64,000 nt of DNA, from positions 496,001 to 560,000 of the forward strand of contig DS480349.1 in assembly GCA_000154345.1 (NCBI GenBank). The letters are read 5' to 3'. This document shows positions 1-7,936 of this stretch, one piece after another. The notes beneath the pieces were generated by a model. The model was not told the origin of the DNA. It ran no database searches and saw only the letters and a list, made by a program, of their open reading frames with translations. The position numbers and the translations under genes were made by a program. The stretch is from [Clostridium] leptum DSM 753 (GTDB taxonomy: Bacteria > Bacillota > Clostridia > Oscillospirales > Acutalibacteraceae). Positions within the stretch are counted from its first letter, which is position 1; each line of letters begins with the position of its first letter.

Positions 1-1238
1 TACTTTTCGCACAATGCGTTTACGCCCGCGCGCACCTTGTCCGCATTGCCCTCGAAGTCCTGAATCACCAGGGAAATAAATTCGGCGATCTGATCCATGT
101 CCGCCTCCTTCAGGCCCCTGGTAGTCACCGCGGGAGTACCGATTCTGACACCGCTGGTCACAAAGGGGCTTCTGGGCTCGTTGGGCACAGTATTCTTGTT
201 CACAGTGATGTAAACCTCATCCAAACGATGCTCTAACTCCTTACCGGTAATCTCCTGACCTCTCAAATCCAAAAGCAGCAGGTGATTATCCGTACCGCCG
301 GAAATCAGCTTCTGGCCCCGCTTCAAAAGGCCCTGGGCCAGAGCCTGGCAGTTCTTCACTACCTGCTCCCCATAAGCCTTAAACTCAGGCTTCAGGGCTT
401 CTCCCAGACAAACCGCCTTAGCGGCGATGATATGCATCAGCGGACCGCCCTGAGTGCCGGGGAAAATCGCCTTGTCAATCTGCTTGGCGAATTCCTCCTT
501 GCATAAGATCATGCCTCCTCTGGGGCCTCTCAGAGTCTTGTGAGTGGTAGTGGTTACAAAATGAGCGTAGGGTACCGGACTGGGATGAACCCCAGCCGCC
601 ACCAAGCCGGCAATATGAGCCATATCCACCATTAAATAAGCGCCGCAGGCATCGGCAATTTCCCGGAATCTTTTAAAATCAATAATTCTGGGATAGGCGG
701 ACGCGCCGCAGACGATCATCTTCGGTTTACATTCCATGGCGATTTCCATAACCCTGTCGTAATCGATCTGCTCGGTATCGGAAGCCACACCGTATTCCAC
801 AAAATTAAAATATTTGCCGGAGATATTAACCGGAGAGCCGTGGGTCAGATGGCCGCCTTCAGAAAGGTTCATGCCCATGATGGTATCCCCCGGGTTAAGC
901 ATCGCAAAATAAACCGCGATGTTCGCTTGAGCGCCGGAATGAGGCTGTACATTGGCGTGCTCCGCACCAAACAGCTTGCAGGCTCTCTGGCGGGCGATCT
1001 CCTCCACCACGTCCACGCATTGGCAGCCTCCGTAGTAACGCTTGCCCGGATAGCCTTCGGCATATTTGTTGGTAAGCACGCTGCCCATAGCCGCCATTAC
1101 TGCCGGAGAAACCAGGTTCTCAGAGGCGATCAGCTCCAGGTTGCGGCGCTGTCTCTTCAGCTCCTCGTTCATAGCGGCCCCGACCTCGCTATCGAAAGAC
1201 GCGATAAACGCTAAATTTTCATCTGCGTAATGATTCAT
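1..1238 (-). CDS. glyA: Serine hydroxymethyltransferase, 3' end cut by window edge
   Basis: PLP enzyme of the cytosol that interconverts serine plus tetrahydrofolate with glycine plus 5,10-methylene-THF, the main supply of one-carbon units. The minus-strand frame runs open from the ATG at 1238 to the window edge, so the stop and the last few residues are not seen. Family marks visible: N-terminal NLELIASEN, YPGKRYYGG, PHSGAQAN, VDMAHIAGL, and the PLP-lysine stretch TTTTHKTLRGPRGG. An AGGAGTGG ribosome site precedes the ATG and a good promoter lies at 1276-1304. Nothing looks damaged. The family call is secure. Confidence 0.97.
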   Translation of the reverse strand, partial: MNHYADENLAFIASFDSEVGAAMNEELKRQRRNLELIASENLVSPAVMAAMGSVLTNKYAEGYPGKRYYGGCQCVDVVEEIARQRACKLFGAEHANVQPHSGAQANIAVYFAMLNPGDTIMGMNLSEGGHLTHGSPVNISGKYFNFVEYGVASDTEQIDYDRVMEIAMECKPKMIVCGASAYPRIIDFKRFREIADACGAYLMVDMAHIAGLVAAGVHPSPVPYAHFVTTTTHKTLRGPRGGMILCKEEFAKQIDKAIFPGTQGGPLMHIIAAKAVCLGEALKPEFKAYGEQVVKNCQALAQGLLKRGQKLISGGTDNHLLLLDLRGQEITGKELEHRLDEVYITVNKNTVPNEPRSPFVTSGVRIGTPAVTTRGLKEADMDQIAEFISLVIQDFEGNADKVRAGVNALCEK

Positions 1239-1275
1239 CCTTTAACCACTCCTACATTCCACATAATATGAAAAA

Positions 1276-1304
1276 AGTATACACGTTTTTTGCGGAAATA
1301 GCAA
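1276..1304 (-). promoter_or_regulatory. Probable sigma-A promoter of glyA
   Basis: Read on the minus strand: -35 TTGCTA, 17-base spacer, -10 TATACT preceded by a TG, about 40 bases before the glyA start. This is inferred from consensus match and position only. Confidence 0.6.
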
Positions 1305-1461
1305 GTTAGACAGCAGATAAAAATGAAAAGTTCTTTTTCTCTGCTTGAATTCCGTGTGATCTGATTTTCCGATTTCCATAATCGGTTTTTGCCGAAACGC
1401 CTTGTTTTTGATGTTTTTTTGTTATACACTATGGTTATACGAGCCATAGGAGGTTTATTTT

Positions 1462-2106
1462 ATGACGAACAAAGAACGGGCATCTCTGGCGGTAGCCGCG
1501 TTAAAAAAGGAATATCCGGACTCAATCTGTTCTCTCACCTACCATGATCCTCTCCAGCTGCTGATTTCCACCCGGCTTGCCGCCCAATGCACCGATTTAA
1601 GGGTAAATATGGTAACACCGAAGCTGTTTTCCGATTTTCCGGACGTCTGCGCTTTTGCTGACGCTGATATTTCTGCGGTGGAAGAGGACATCCGCACCTG
1701 CGGCCTATATAAAACAAAGGCCAGAGATATTATCGCGATGTGCCAAATGCTGCGGGATGAATTTGGCGGAAAGGTTCCGGACACCTTAGAGGAGCTGACT
1801 CGTCTGCCCGGTATCGGCAGAAAGACCGCCAATCTGGTGTTGGGCGATATTTTTCATAAGCCTGCCGTGGTGGTGGATACTCACTGCATACGGCTGACGC
1901 GCCGCCTTGGCTTTCATAATTTAAAGGATCCATACAAAATCGAGATGATTTTAAAGGACGCCCTCGATCCTAAGGAATCTAATGATTTTTGTCACCGCCT
2001 GGTACTTCACGGCAGGGCTGTGTGCGACGCCAGAAAACCAAAATGCGAGCAGTGCTGCATGAAAGAATTTTGCGAAACTTATTTAGAAAATGAAAAAAAC
2101 AGTTGA
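1462..2106 (+). CDS. nth: Endonuclease III (DNA glycosylase/AP lyase)
   Basis: Base-excision repair enzyme that removes oxidised pyrimidines and cleaves at the abasic site by beta-elimination. The 214-residue length is normal. The helix-hairpin-helix reads LPGIGRKTA (residues 115-123) with the catalytic lysine at 121, and the catalytic aspartate is D139 in VVDTH. The 4Fe-4S cluster cysteines are C188, C195, C198 and C204 in the C-X6-C-X2-C-X5-C spacing. AGGAGG lies 7-8 bases before the ATG. It stands alone between divergent glyA and a tRNA gene; the tRNA promoter overlaps its stop codon. Confidence 0.97.
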   Translation: MTNKERASLAVAALKKEYPDSICSLTYHDPLQLLISTRLAAQCTDLRVNMVTPKLFSDFPDVCAFADADISAVEEDIRTCGLYKTKARDIIAMCQMLRDEFGGKVPDTLEELTRLPGIGRKTANLVLGDIFHKPAVVVDTHCIRLTRRLGFHNLKDPYKIEMILKDALDPKESNDFCHRLVLHGRAVCDARKPKCEQCCMKEFCETYLENEKNS

Positions 2107-2131
2107 AATCTGTGTAAGGTAGTGCTATAAT
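2103..2131 (+). promoter_or_regulatory. Promoter of tRNA-Ala
   Basis: TTGAAA, 17-base spacer, TATAAT. The -35 box overlaps the TGA stop of nth (2104-2106). The -10 ends 35 bases before the first tRNA base, so the tRNA is its own transcription unit. Confidence 0.75.
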
Positions 2132-2166
2132 ATTTTTTGTTCGCTGGAAACTTCAGTGAACAATTC

Positions 2167-2242
2167 GGGGGCGTAGCTCAGCTGGGAGAGCGTACGGTTC
2201 GCATCCGTAAGGTCGAGAGTTCGATCCTCTTCGTCTCCACCA
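2167..2242 (+). tRNA. tRNA-Ala (anticodon CGC), CCA encoded
   Basis: A full cloverleaf can be folded by hand: acceptor 2167-2173 with 2232-2238, D stem 2176-2179 with 2188-2191, anticodon stem 2193-2197 with 2205-2209, T stem 2215-2219 with 2227-2231. The anticodon loop TTCGCAT gives anticodon CGC, reading GCG codons. The G3-U70 wobble, the main alanine identity element, is present, and the discriminator is A. CCA is encoded at 2240-2242. A strong terminator follows at once. Confidence 0.95.
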
Positions 2243-2247
2243 TAACA

Positions 2248-2300
2248 AATCAATCCGAACCTTATGCCGGTTGGCGGTGGGTTCGGGTTGATTGTTTTTT
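2248..2300 (+). terminator. Intrinsic terminator of tRNA-Ala
   Basis: A 14-bp stem (2248-2261 with 2280-2293, one G-U pair) is followed by GTTTTTT. It starts 6 bases after the CCA end of the tRNA. Confidence 0.85.
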
Positions 2301-2355
2301 ATGATATATTATAATTTTAAGGCAATATTGATTAGATTGCTTTATCTCGGTGCGG

Positions 2356-2385
2356 GGGCGGAAAACATATAAAAGTTTTCCGCCC
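2356..2385. terminator. Perfect 11-bp hairpin in the tRNA/DUF1349 gap
   Basis: GGGCGGAAAAC (2356-2366) and GTTTTCCGCCC (2375-2385) form a perfect stem with an 8-base loop. The following sequence is AT-rich but has no real T run, so termination is possible rather than shown. The rest of 2301-2460 holds nothing I recognise. Confidence 0.4.
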
Positions 2386-2462
2386 TCAATTTAATTATCC
2401 ATAACTCCATTAATCTTTGCGATCTACAATAGCGCGGCCAGGGCTGCCTGGCCGTTAAGCGC

Positions 2463-2500
2463 AAAAAGCCCAGACGCTGTGAATCAGCATCTGGGCTTTT
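2463..2500 (-). terminator. Terminator of the DUF1349 gene
   Basis: Inverted repeat with arms AAAAGCCCAGA and TCTGGGCTTTT, extended by CGCTG/CAGCA. On the minus strand it ends in a T run, 11 bases past the stop of the gene at 2511. The A/T flanks are symmetrical, so it could act in both directions. Confidence 0.75.
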
Positions 2501-2510
2501 ATCAATATGT

Positions 2511-3101
2511 TTAAGTATGCGCTTTCCACAGACATTCTGTTACGTTCATTTCGGTAAATACCGCCTGAAAGGACCCTTTCCCCGGCGAGCAAGCCATCAG
2601 TCCAAAGTGAACCTCTCCGCTTCCTTCCTCCAAATGGAAAATACGCATTTGGTGAAAACGGATTCCATCAAAGGAATTTTCAAAGCAAAAATCGCTTTCC
2701 CTGCGGCTCAAACGGTAATACACACTGGTAACAGAAGAAGAAATCTCCGATGTAGACCAATCGGAGTAGCCCCGGTTGGTAACCACGCTTCCAAGCCAGG
2801 ACTCTTTTGCATCATGATACTCAATACAAGCCTTGGCCCAGCTGCCGCTGTTTTGATAAATTGCCAAACCGCATTGATCAAACAGGGTGCTGCTTTGAAA
2901 GCTGGCTTTGACGGTAAAAGAGAAATACGGTTCTTTCGTGCTGTTTAACAATACATGGGCGTTGTCGTTCTGAAATCCGTAATAAGTCCTCTGCCAAAAA
3001 TCAGAGCCCGGATCAGTGGTAATGATTACCCGATCCGGCTGAATTTCATACCGCCTTGGCTCTGAAAACCATCTGGCTTTTTCCGGCTGAAACTGAAACA
3101 T
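2511..3101 (-). CDS. DUF1349 domain protein (concanavalin-like fold)
   Basis: A 196-residue soluble protein with no signal peptide or membrane segment. The layout matches the DUF1349 family: a WFSEPRRYEI start, FWQRTYYGFQNDNAH, then beta-rich sequence with a late FGLMACSPG stretch typical of this jelly-roll domain. Family members are linked to carbohydrate binding or called regulation of enolase 1, but the true role is unknown. GGAGGG precedes the ATG. It lies 19 bases after the RNA methyltransferase gene, so the two are probably co-transcribed, and a terminator follows. The family call is from memory of the pattern. Confidence 0.8.
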   Translation of the reverse strand: MFQFQPEKARWFSEPRRYEIQPDRVIITTDPGSDFWQRTYYGFQNDNAHVLLNSTKEPYFSFTVKASFQSSTLFDQCGLAIYQNSGSWAKACIEYHDAKESWLGSVVTNRGYSDWSTSEISSSVTSVYYRLSRRESDFCFENSFDGIRFHQMRIFHLEEGSGEVHFGLMACSPGKGSFQAVFTEMNVTECLWKAHT

Positions 3102-3120
3102 GTCATTTCCCTCCTGAATC

Positions 3121-4236
3121 TTATTTAAAATACTGATAAACCTGGCATTTAATCATACCGTTATAAAGCTTTCGCCGTTTATCGGCCATTCTGCCAAAAT
3201 ACTGCTCAAACTGTTCTTCCGGGCTGATTACTGTGTAGCTCCATCCCCTTTTCCGCTGAAGCTTCTGTCCCATCACCCGGTAAAGCTCTTGAGCCGCCTG
3301 TTGATCCAACAAACGTTCACCATAGGGCGGATTACAGATAACCGCGCCTCTTTCCCCCGCAAGCTCCAATTCCCGAATGTCCCGGCGCTCAAAACGGAGC
3401 TTGCCGGACACGCCCGCCTTTGCGGCGTTTTCCCTCGCGATCGCCAGGGCATTCTCGTCGATATCATATCCAAAGCCTGTAAAAGCAGCATCCTTTTGAA
3501 TCAGGTCCTGGGCCCTTTCCCGCTCTTTCCGCCACACCTGTGCAGGAATCTGATCCCACCGCTCCGCCGCAAACCGTCTCCGCAGTCCCGGCGCCAGATG
3601 CATAGCGTACATGGCTCCCTCCACCAGGATGGTTCCGGAGCCGCAAAAAGGATCAAACAGGATACTGTCGCGATAAACCCGGGAAAGCTTAACCATTGCC
3701 GCCGCAAGGGTTTCCTTAATGGGCGCTTCTGTGGCGTTCGCCCGGTAACCGCGCTTATGAAGTCCAATTCCTGAAGTATCCAGCATGACAGAAACCCGAT
3801 CCTTTAAAATCAAAAACTGGATCTGCCTGGCAAAACCAGTTTCTTCAAACCAGGAAATCCGATACTTCTGCCTCAGTCGTTCCACTACCGCCTTTTTAAC
3901 GATAGCCTGACAATCCGGGACACTTTTCAGCTGGGAATCCAAGCTTCTTCCCTTGACCGGAAAGCTGTCCTGTCTGCCAATCCACAGCTCCCAGGGCAGA
4001 GATTTTACTTGCTGAAACAGTTCCTCAAAGGTTTTAGCCTCAAAGGCCCCCATTTGAATCAAAATGCGTTCACCGTACCGGCAGTTTATATTAGCCCGGG
4101 CCAGAATCTCTGGGCCGCCCTGAAACACTACCCTTCCGTTTTGAGGCCGTATATTCTGCGCCTCCAAATACAGAAGCTCGTCCTTTACCAAGCCCTCCAG
4201 CCCCAGCAGGCAAGGGCATACCATCGTGATTTCCAT
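3121..4236 (-). CDS. THUMP-domain class I SAM rRNA methyltransferase (RlmL/YpsC-like)
   Basis: Probable N2-guanine methyltransferase acting on 23S rRNA. The N-terminal ferredoxin-like/THUMP region spans about residues 1-160. The Rossmann methyltransferase domain carries DPFCGSGT (195-202) for S-adenosylmethionine and NPPYGER near 302 as the catalytic N-P-P-Y motif. The 371-residue length suits the Firmicutes YpsC type, which lacks the second methyltransferase domain of E. coli RlmL. The ATG follows GGAAGAGGAT. The structured RNA at 4250-4500 lies directly upstream on the same strand with no terminator between them, so the gene may share its transcript. Confidence 0.9.
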   Translation of the reverse strand: MEITMVCPCLLGLEGLVKDELLYLEAQNIRPQNGRVVFQGGPEILARANINCRYGERILIQMGAFEAKTFEELFQQVKSLPWELWIGRQDSFPVKGRSLDSQLKSVPDCQAIVKKAVVERLRQKYRISWFEETGFARQIQFLILKDRVSVMLDTSGIGLHKRGYRANATEAPIKETLAAAMVKLSRVYRDSILFDPFCGSGTILVEGAMYAMHLAPGLRRRFAAERWDQIPAQVWRKERERAQDLIQKDAAFTGFGYDIDENALAIARENAAKAGVSGKLRFERRDIRELELAGERGAVICNPPYGERLLDQQAAQELYRVMGQKLQRKRGWSYTVISPEEQFEQYFGRMADKRRKLYNGMIKCQVYQYFK

Positions 4237-4249
4237 GAATCAATCCTCT

Positions 4250-4560
4250 TCCTACAAAGTTATAGCCGCCGGCACAAACTGCGGTCTCATAAGCCTTATC
4301 AGGCTCTGCCGCCAGCAAACGCTTCATTCGAACAAAGCCTACCGATTTTTCGTCTGCGCTACGGTTTTCACAGCTTTTCAGCCTATGACTACTAAACGCC
4401 GGCTTTCCACAGCAGGTCCATTCCTCACCCTACGGCTTGATTTTTCCGAAGCCTCAAGTGAAAGCCCTCTGAGGGCTGGTTTGCCTGCAAAGCCGGCACG
4501 CATAATAACAAGGCTGCGGCCAAACCGGCAGAGGCCGGATGGCCGCAGCCACCTTGTCAT
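4250..4560 (-). ncRNA. Structured non-coding RNA next to hpf, probably a raiA-motif RNA
   Basis: No convincing protein is encoded in 4237-4624, but the minus strand is full of paired segments. From 5' to 3' these are a long hairpin (4508-4554), a 9-bp long-range pair (4489-4497 with 4398-4406: GCCGGCTTT/AAAGCCGGC), a local GCCCTC/GAGGGC hairpin, a CTTGA/TCAAG pair, an ACCG/CGGT pair and an AGCC/AGGCT hairpin near the 3' end. A separate promoter (4593-4621) lies just past the hpf stop. The position directly downstream of hpf (also called raiA) fits the raiA-motif RNAs of Firmicutes and Actinobacteria. I exclude RNase P RNA because the GAGGAAAGTCC core is missing. Both ends are approximate. Confidence 0.6.
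4508..4554 (-). other. Long hairpin at the 5' end of the structured RNA
   Basis: Arms GGCTGCGGCC and GGCCGCAGCC are extended by CCGGC/GCCGG across a CTCT loop and by ACAAGG/CCTTGT at the base. It may be the first stem of the RNA. It could also act as a weak terminator for hpf read-through, but the T run after it (TTGTTATTAT) is poor. Confidence 0.6.
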
Positions 4561-4592
4561 TTTCTAATACTTGCTAGTTTCTCTGAATTTTT

Positions 4593-4621
4593 ATTATATC
4601 AGTTCTTTCCAGGCCCTGCAA
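4593..4621 (-). promoter_or_regulatory. Promoter of the structured RNA
   Basis: Minus strand: TTGCAG, 17-base spacer, TATAAT, starting 4 bases after the hpf stop codon. The predicted start of transcription is near 4586, just before the paired region. Confidence 0.65.
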
Positions 4622-4624
4622 GCC

Positions 4625-5176
4625 TTATTCCTCCGCAGGCTCCAGAAGTCCGTAAGTGCCGTCCTTTCTTACATAAACCACATTTACGTCTCCAGTCTCC
4701 ATATTTTGAAACATAAAAAACTGATGGCCTATCATATTCATCTGTAAAATCGCTTCCTCCACCAGCAGAGGCTTCAAAGCGAAGTGCTTGATCCGCTCAA
4801 TTTTGTAATCGCCCTCAGCTTCCTCCTCGGCGGAAGCTTCCTCTGTCTCTTGAGCCAAAAACTCATCGATGGCTCCCACCGCGCGGATTTTCTTTTCCAG
4901 CTTACACTTATTTTTACGAATTTGACGGCCCAGGGCATTGACCACTTCATCCAGAGCGTCGTTCATTTCCGGAGCGGTTTGCTCGGAGCGGTACACCATA
5001 CCATCCGCGGTGCGAATCGTCACCTCTACGGTCTGCCTGCGTTTCTCCACGGTGACCGTAACGCTGGCTGAAGCGTCCTCACCGAACATGCGGCCGAATT
5101 TTTTCAGCTTCTTTCCCACCCGCTCCTTAAAATTATCGCGTAAAGATACTTTTCTTCCTGTTATGGTGATCTTCAT
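4625..5176 (-). CDS. hpf: Ribosome hibernation promoting factor, long form
   Basis: A 183-residue long HPF. The N-terminal domain (about 1-100: MKITITGRKV, TVEVTIRTADG, AIDxVV-type helix with KNK) binds in the mRNA/tRNA channel of the 30S subunit. The acidic linker runs about 105-125. The C-terminal domain (about 127-183: ALKPLLVEEAILQMNMIGHQFFMF, NVVYVRKDGTYGLLEP) dimerises to make 100S ribosomes. AAAGGAGGAC precedes the ATG. A TATAAT lies about 70 bases upstream with a weak -35 (TTTAAA). A raiA-like RNA follows it. Confidence 0.96.
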   Translation of the reverse strand: MKITITGRKVSLRDNFKERVGKKLKKFGRMFGEDASASVTVTVEKRRQTVEVTIRTADGMVYRSEQTAPEMNDALDEVVNALGRQIRKNKCKLEKKIRAVGAIDEFLAQETEEASAEEEAEGDYKIERIKHFALKPLLVEEAILQMNMIGHQFFMFQNMETGDVNVVYVRKDGTYGLLEPAEE

Positions 5177-5305
5177 GCTTCCTGTCCTCCTTTAAATTAA
5201 GCTTGCAACGATTAGTAAAATGAAATCTCTAGGGTTAATCGCTATTTTTATTATACCATGCCCAGCAAATTATTTAAAGTATTTCACAAAAAATTTATAA
5301 TTTTA

Positions 5306-5318
5306 GTACAGTTTGTAC
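5306..5318. repeat. Short dyad GTACA-N3-TGTAC upstream of hpf
   Basis: A perfect 5+5 inverted repeat in AT-rich sequence, 11 bases after the amidohydrolase stop and about 130 bases before hpf. It could be an operator, but such short dyads also arise by chance. Confidence 0.3.
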
Positions 5319-5328
5319 AATATTTGTT

Positions 5329-6498
5329 TTATTTTCTTTCATAAACGATTTTTCCACCGCAAATTACCATTTCAGGCTTGTTCATCAAGTCCAGCGGATC
5401 TCCTTGATATACCACAAAATCGGCATCCTTCCCCTCTTTGATGGAGCCCACCCGCTTGTCCAGTCCGCAGATCCTGGCTGGAGTAATCGTAATCGCCTCC
5501 AAAGCCTGCTCCCGATCCATTCCCTCCCGCACAGCCAGAGCGGCGCACAGCGGCAAATATTGAATCGGAGTCTCGGGGTGGTCGGTAATGATCGCAGTAG
5601 GAATTCCAGCCCTTGCCAGTATTCCTGGGGACCGGGGCGTCATATTCTTCAGCTCTGGTTTGCAGCGGTCCCCCAGAAATGGTCCGGACAGCACCTGCAC
5701 CCGATCTTGTAGAAGCTCCCGGGTGATCAGATGCCCCTCAGTGCCGTGAACTAAAACATAATCCAGATTAAATTCCTTAGCGATACGAATCGCAGTAAAA
5801 ATATCATCCGCCCGGTGCGCATGAAAGTGCGCCTGGATCTTGCGTTCCAGCAGCGGCGCCAGCGCCTCGCATCCGGCATCGTATTCCGGCGGATCATAAT
5901 CTCCCTCCGGAGACTGGTCAGCCTTTATTTGATCCTCTAAATAGCGTTTTGCCTTTGAAAGCTGCTCCCGAATCACTGCGGCGGTTGCCATTCTGGTGGT
6001 GGGGGACTGATTTTTACTATGATAAACCGACTTAGGATTTTCTCCTAATGCAAATTTAATCGCCATAGGCTCTTTTAAAACCATATCGTCGATCCGCCGG
6101 CCATAGGTTTTCATTGCCAGCATTTGTCCCGCGACCGGATTTGCGCTGCCGGGTCCTGTCACCACAGTGGTAATTCCACCCTCCAGCGCCTCGGTAAAGC
6201 ACCGGTCCATAGGATTAACGGCGTCCAGCGCCCTTAGCTGGGGCGTCAGCGGTTCGGTTTCCTCGTTGCCGTCATCTCCCTCGAAGGTGATGGCATCCTC
6301 AAACATTCCCAGATGGGTGTGGGCGTCTATAAAGCCGGGATACACATCTTGATCCTTCAGATCCACTATTTTTTCATCATCCAAGGTGAAATCGGACATC
6401 TCCCCGATCTCCGCGATTTTTCCATTGACGATATGGAGATATCCGCTTTCATAGTTTGAGCCCTCCATGGTGTGGATTTTTCCATTAATAAAATACAT
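5329..6498 (-). CDS. Amidohydrolase family metal-dependent hydrolase
   Basis: A 389-residue TIM-barrel amidohydrolase related to imidazolonepropionase-like enzymes. The N-terminal beta domain ends in DVYPGFIDAHTHLG, where H60 and H62 are metal ligands. Later ligands are visible in HFHAHRADD, VHGTEGH and the catalytic aspartate of ITDHPETP. The C-terminal ITPARICGLDKRVGSIKEGKDADFV is the standard family ending. The substrate cannot be told from sequence. No signal peptide is present. GGAGGAACGCT precedes the ATG. It sits between the S1-domain gene and hpf on one strand. Confidence 0.9.
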   Translation of the reverse strand: MYFINGKIHTMEGSNYESGYLHIVNGKIAEIGEMSDFTLDDEKIVDLKDQDVYPGFIDAHTHLGMFEDAITFEGDDGNEETEPLTPQLRALDAVNPMDRCFTEALEGGITTVVTGPGSANPVAGQMLAMKTYGRRIDDMVLKEPMAIKFALGENPKSVYHSKNQSPTTRMATAAVIREQLSKAKRYLEDQIKADQSPEGDYDPPEYDAGCEALAPLLERKIQAHFHAHRADDIFTAIRIAKEFNLDYVLVHGTEGHLITRELLQDRVQVLSGPFLGDRCKPELKNMTPRSPGILARAGIPTAIITDHPETPIQYLPLCAALAVREGMDREQALEAITITPARICGLDKRVGSIKEGKDADFVVYQGDPLDLMNKPEMVICGGKIVYERK

Positions 6499-6561
6499 AG
6501 CGTTCCTCCTCGTGGATTTCCATACAAAAAGGCGAACACAAAGCTGTGCTCGCCCATTTCT

Positions 6562-7029
6562 TTATTTTTGCTGTCCGGAGCCGCGTCGGGAAAAGCCTCC
6601 CCGCTTATTTTCCGTCACCCGCTTCAAATCGGACATCTTTTCATCGCTGGCCTGCTTGAATCTGGACATCATGTCCTCAAAGCTGGCAGGCTCGCTGGAC
6701 CTGCCTCGGCTGCCCTGCCATTCAAAGGAACCGGGCCGTCCGGGGCTTACAGAACGAGCGGGAGCGGAACTGCGCTGCTGGGGGCGCGGAGCCGGATCCA
6801 TGGCTTTTTTCATGGAAAGGCTGACCTTGCCGTCTTCGCTGATGCTGAGCACCTTGACCTTGACCGTTTGGTTCTCCGTTACAAAGTCGCGGATTTCCTT
6901 TACAAACGTAGGGGCGACCTCTGAAATATGTACCATACCAGTTTTTCCGCCGGGAAGCTCGATAAACGCGCCAAATTTTGTAATGCCGGTAACCTTGCCT
7001 TCCAAAACCATTCCTACCTCAAGCTGCAT
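6562..7029 (-). CDS. S1 RNA-binding domain protein (YabR-like)
   Basis: A 155-residue protein. Residues about 1-75 form a single S1 domain (GMVLEGKVTGITKFGAFIEL, GMVHISEV, KVLSISEDGKVSLSMKKA). The rest is a Ser/Arg/Pro-rich, probably disordered tail ending in basic residues. It corresponds to B. subtilis YabR, which follows divIC in the same order. It may bind RNA or ribosomes; no precise function is known. GGGAGG lies before the ATG. Confidence 0.92.
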   Translation of the reverse strand: MQLEVGMVLEGKVTGITKFGAFIELPGGKTGMVHISEVAPTFVKEIRDFVTENQTVKVKVLSISEDGKVSLSMKKAMDPAPRPQQRSSAPARSVSPGRPGSFEWQGSRGRSSEPASFEDMMSRFKQASDEKMSDLKRVTENKRGGFSRRGSGQQK

Positions 7030-7071
7030 ATAGAACTGTTTTCCTCCCTTGATTTTCGATGTCCCTAAACA

Positions 7072-7371
7072 TCAATTCCCTGCAATATTAATAAACACAC
7101 GCTCTCCCGGATTAGCCAAATCAAGATCTCCTCTGGCAATACGCTCTATGTACTCCTGGTTCCCGTCCTTGGAATTCAAAACATCTCGAAGCTGGTCGTT
7201 TTGAAGCTCCTGGACCTTGATCGCCTGATTCAGGTCATCCAACGCCTTCCGCTTTTCGCTGATCTGCATCTGCTGGTTGACCAGCATCACAGCGACATAA
7301 CAGATAAAGACAAAAACTGCCAAGCGGAGAAAGAAACTCTTTTTAGCTTTTTTGGTTTTTACTTCCTGCAT
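7072..7371 (-). CDS. divIC: Septum formation initiator, DivIC/FtsL-like
   Basis: A small bitopic membrane protein of the divisome. A basic N-terminus (KTKKAKKS) is followed by one transmembrane helix (FFLRLAVFVFICYVAVMLV), then a coiled coil (MQISEKRKALDDLNQAIKVQELQNDQLRDVL) and the DivIC end motif YIERIARGDLDLANPGERVFI. I chose the ATG at 7371 (99 residues), which is preceded by GGAAGGAAG. An in-frame ATG at 7413 would add 14 residues. Either choice overlaps the end of yabQ, as expected in a coupled operon. Confidence 0.92.
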   Translation of the reverse strand: MQEVKTKKAKKSFFLRLAVFVFICYVAVMLVNQQMQISEKRKALDDLNQAIKVQELQNDQLRDVLNSKDGNQEYIERIARGDLDLANPGERVFINIAGN

Positions 7372-7924
7372 GTTTCTTCCTTCCCTTCTTTTTGGCGTCC
7401 TTTTGCTTTCCACGTTTCTTTTTAGGAGAATGTTTATTTAAAGTATACACTATTCTGCGCCTGCGTTTCAAGCTATTTTTTGATTTTACCGCAATTTTTT
7501 TCGCAAAACCAAGAGCTTTTTTGAATACTTTTTCAAATTTTTTCCAAATCCAGCAAACCGCCCTCCAAACCGGCTTCAAAACATGACGCTTGATCCAGGA
7601 AAAGATCCGCTGCAGCACCTTTACTACCAGCCTGCTGATAAAGAGCGTGGCCTGCCCCAAGGTCAGGTGATACAGGCACCAGCCGATCAGTTCTCCCGCC
7701 AGAAGATAAAACCGCATTTGTCCCTGGTTTGCCGCCAGAAGAAACAGAAAGGTCGCAACGCCGCTGCTGAAAAAATAAAAGAGGTCCCAGAAAAAGGTCT
7801 GCCGCTTTCCCTGCGCAGTCAGGTAGCGGATAATCCGGAACACATCATAATAGGCTCCCAGAAGCACGCCCAGCAGCCCGGCGTATAAAAACAGCTCCCA
7901 TTGGCCCGCCACTGTAATCTCCAA
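7343..7924 (-). CDS. yabQ: Spore cortex biosynthesis protein YabQ
   Basis: Integral membrane protein of 193 residues needed for spore cortex formation in B. subtilis. About four hydrophobic helices lie within residues 8-110 (LFLYAGLLGVLLGAYYDVFR, FYFFSSGVATFLFLLAA, LLAGELIGWCLY), followed by a very basic C-terminal tail rich in Lys and Arg. The start codon is TTG at 7924, 13 bases after yabP, with AAGGATG upstream. Expression in the mother cell under sigma E is known for the family and is not read from the sequence here. Confidence 0.93.
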   Translation of the reverse strand: MEITVAGQWELFLYAGLLGVLLGAYYDVFRIIRYLTAQGKRQTFFWDLFYFFSSGVATFLFLLAANQGQMRFYLLAGELIGWCLYHLTLGQATLFISRLVVKVLQRIFSWIKRHVLKPVWRAVCWIWKKFEKVFKKALGFAKKIAVKSKNSLKRRRRIVYTLNKHSPKKKRGKQKDAKKKGRKKHAGSKNQKS

Positions 7925-7936
7925 AAGGTCACATCC

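Noticed and set aside
4378..4560. 60-codon frame on minus inside the hpf/rlmL gap, and a 78-codon frame at 4091-4327
   Set aside because: Neither has a ribosome site, both are Arg/Gly/Ala-rich, and the region is better explained by a structured RNA.
4237..4624. RNase P RNA, tmRNA or T-box in this gap
   Set aside because: The RNase P core GAGGAAAGTCC, a tRNA-like 3' end with CCA, and the T-box TGGNACC sequence are all missing.
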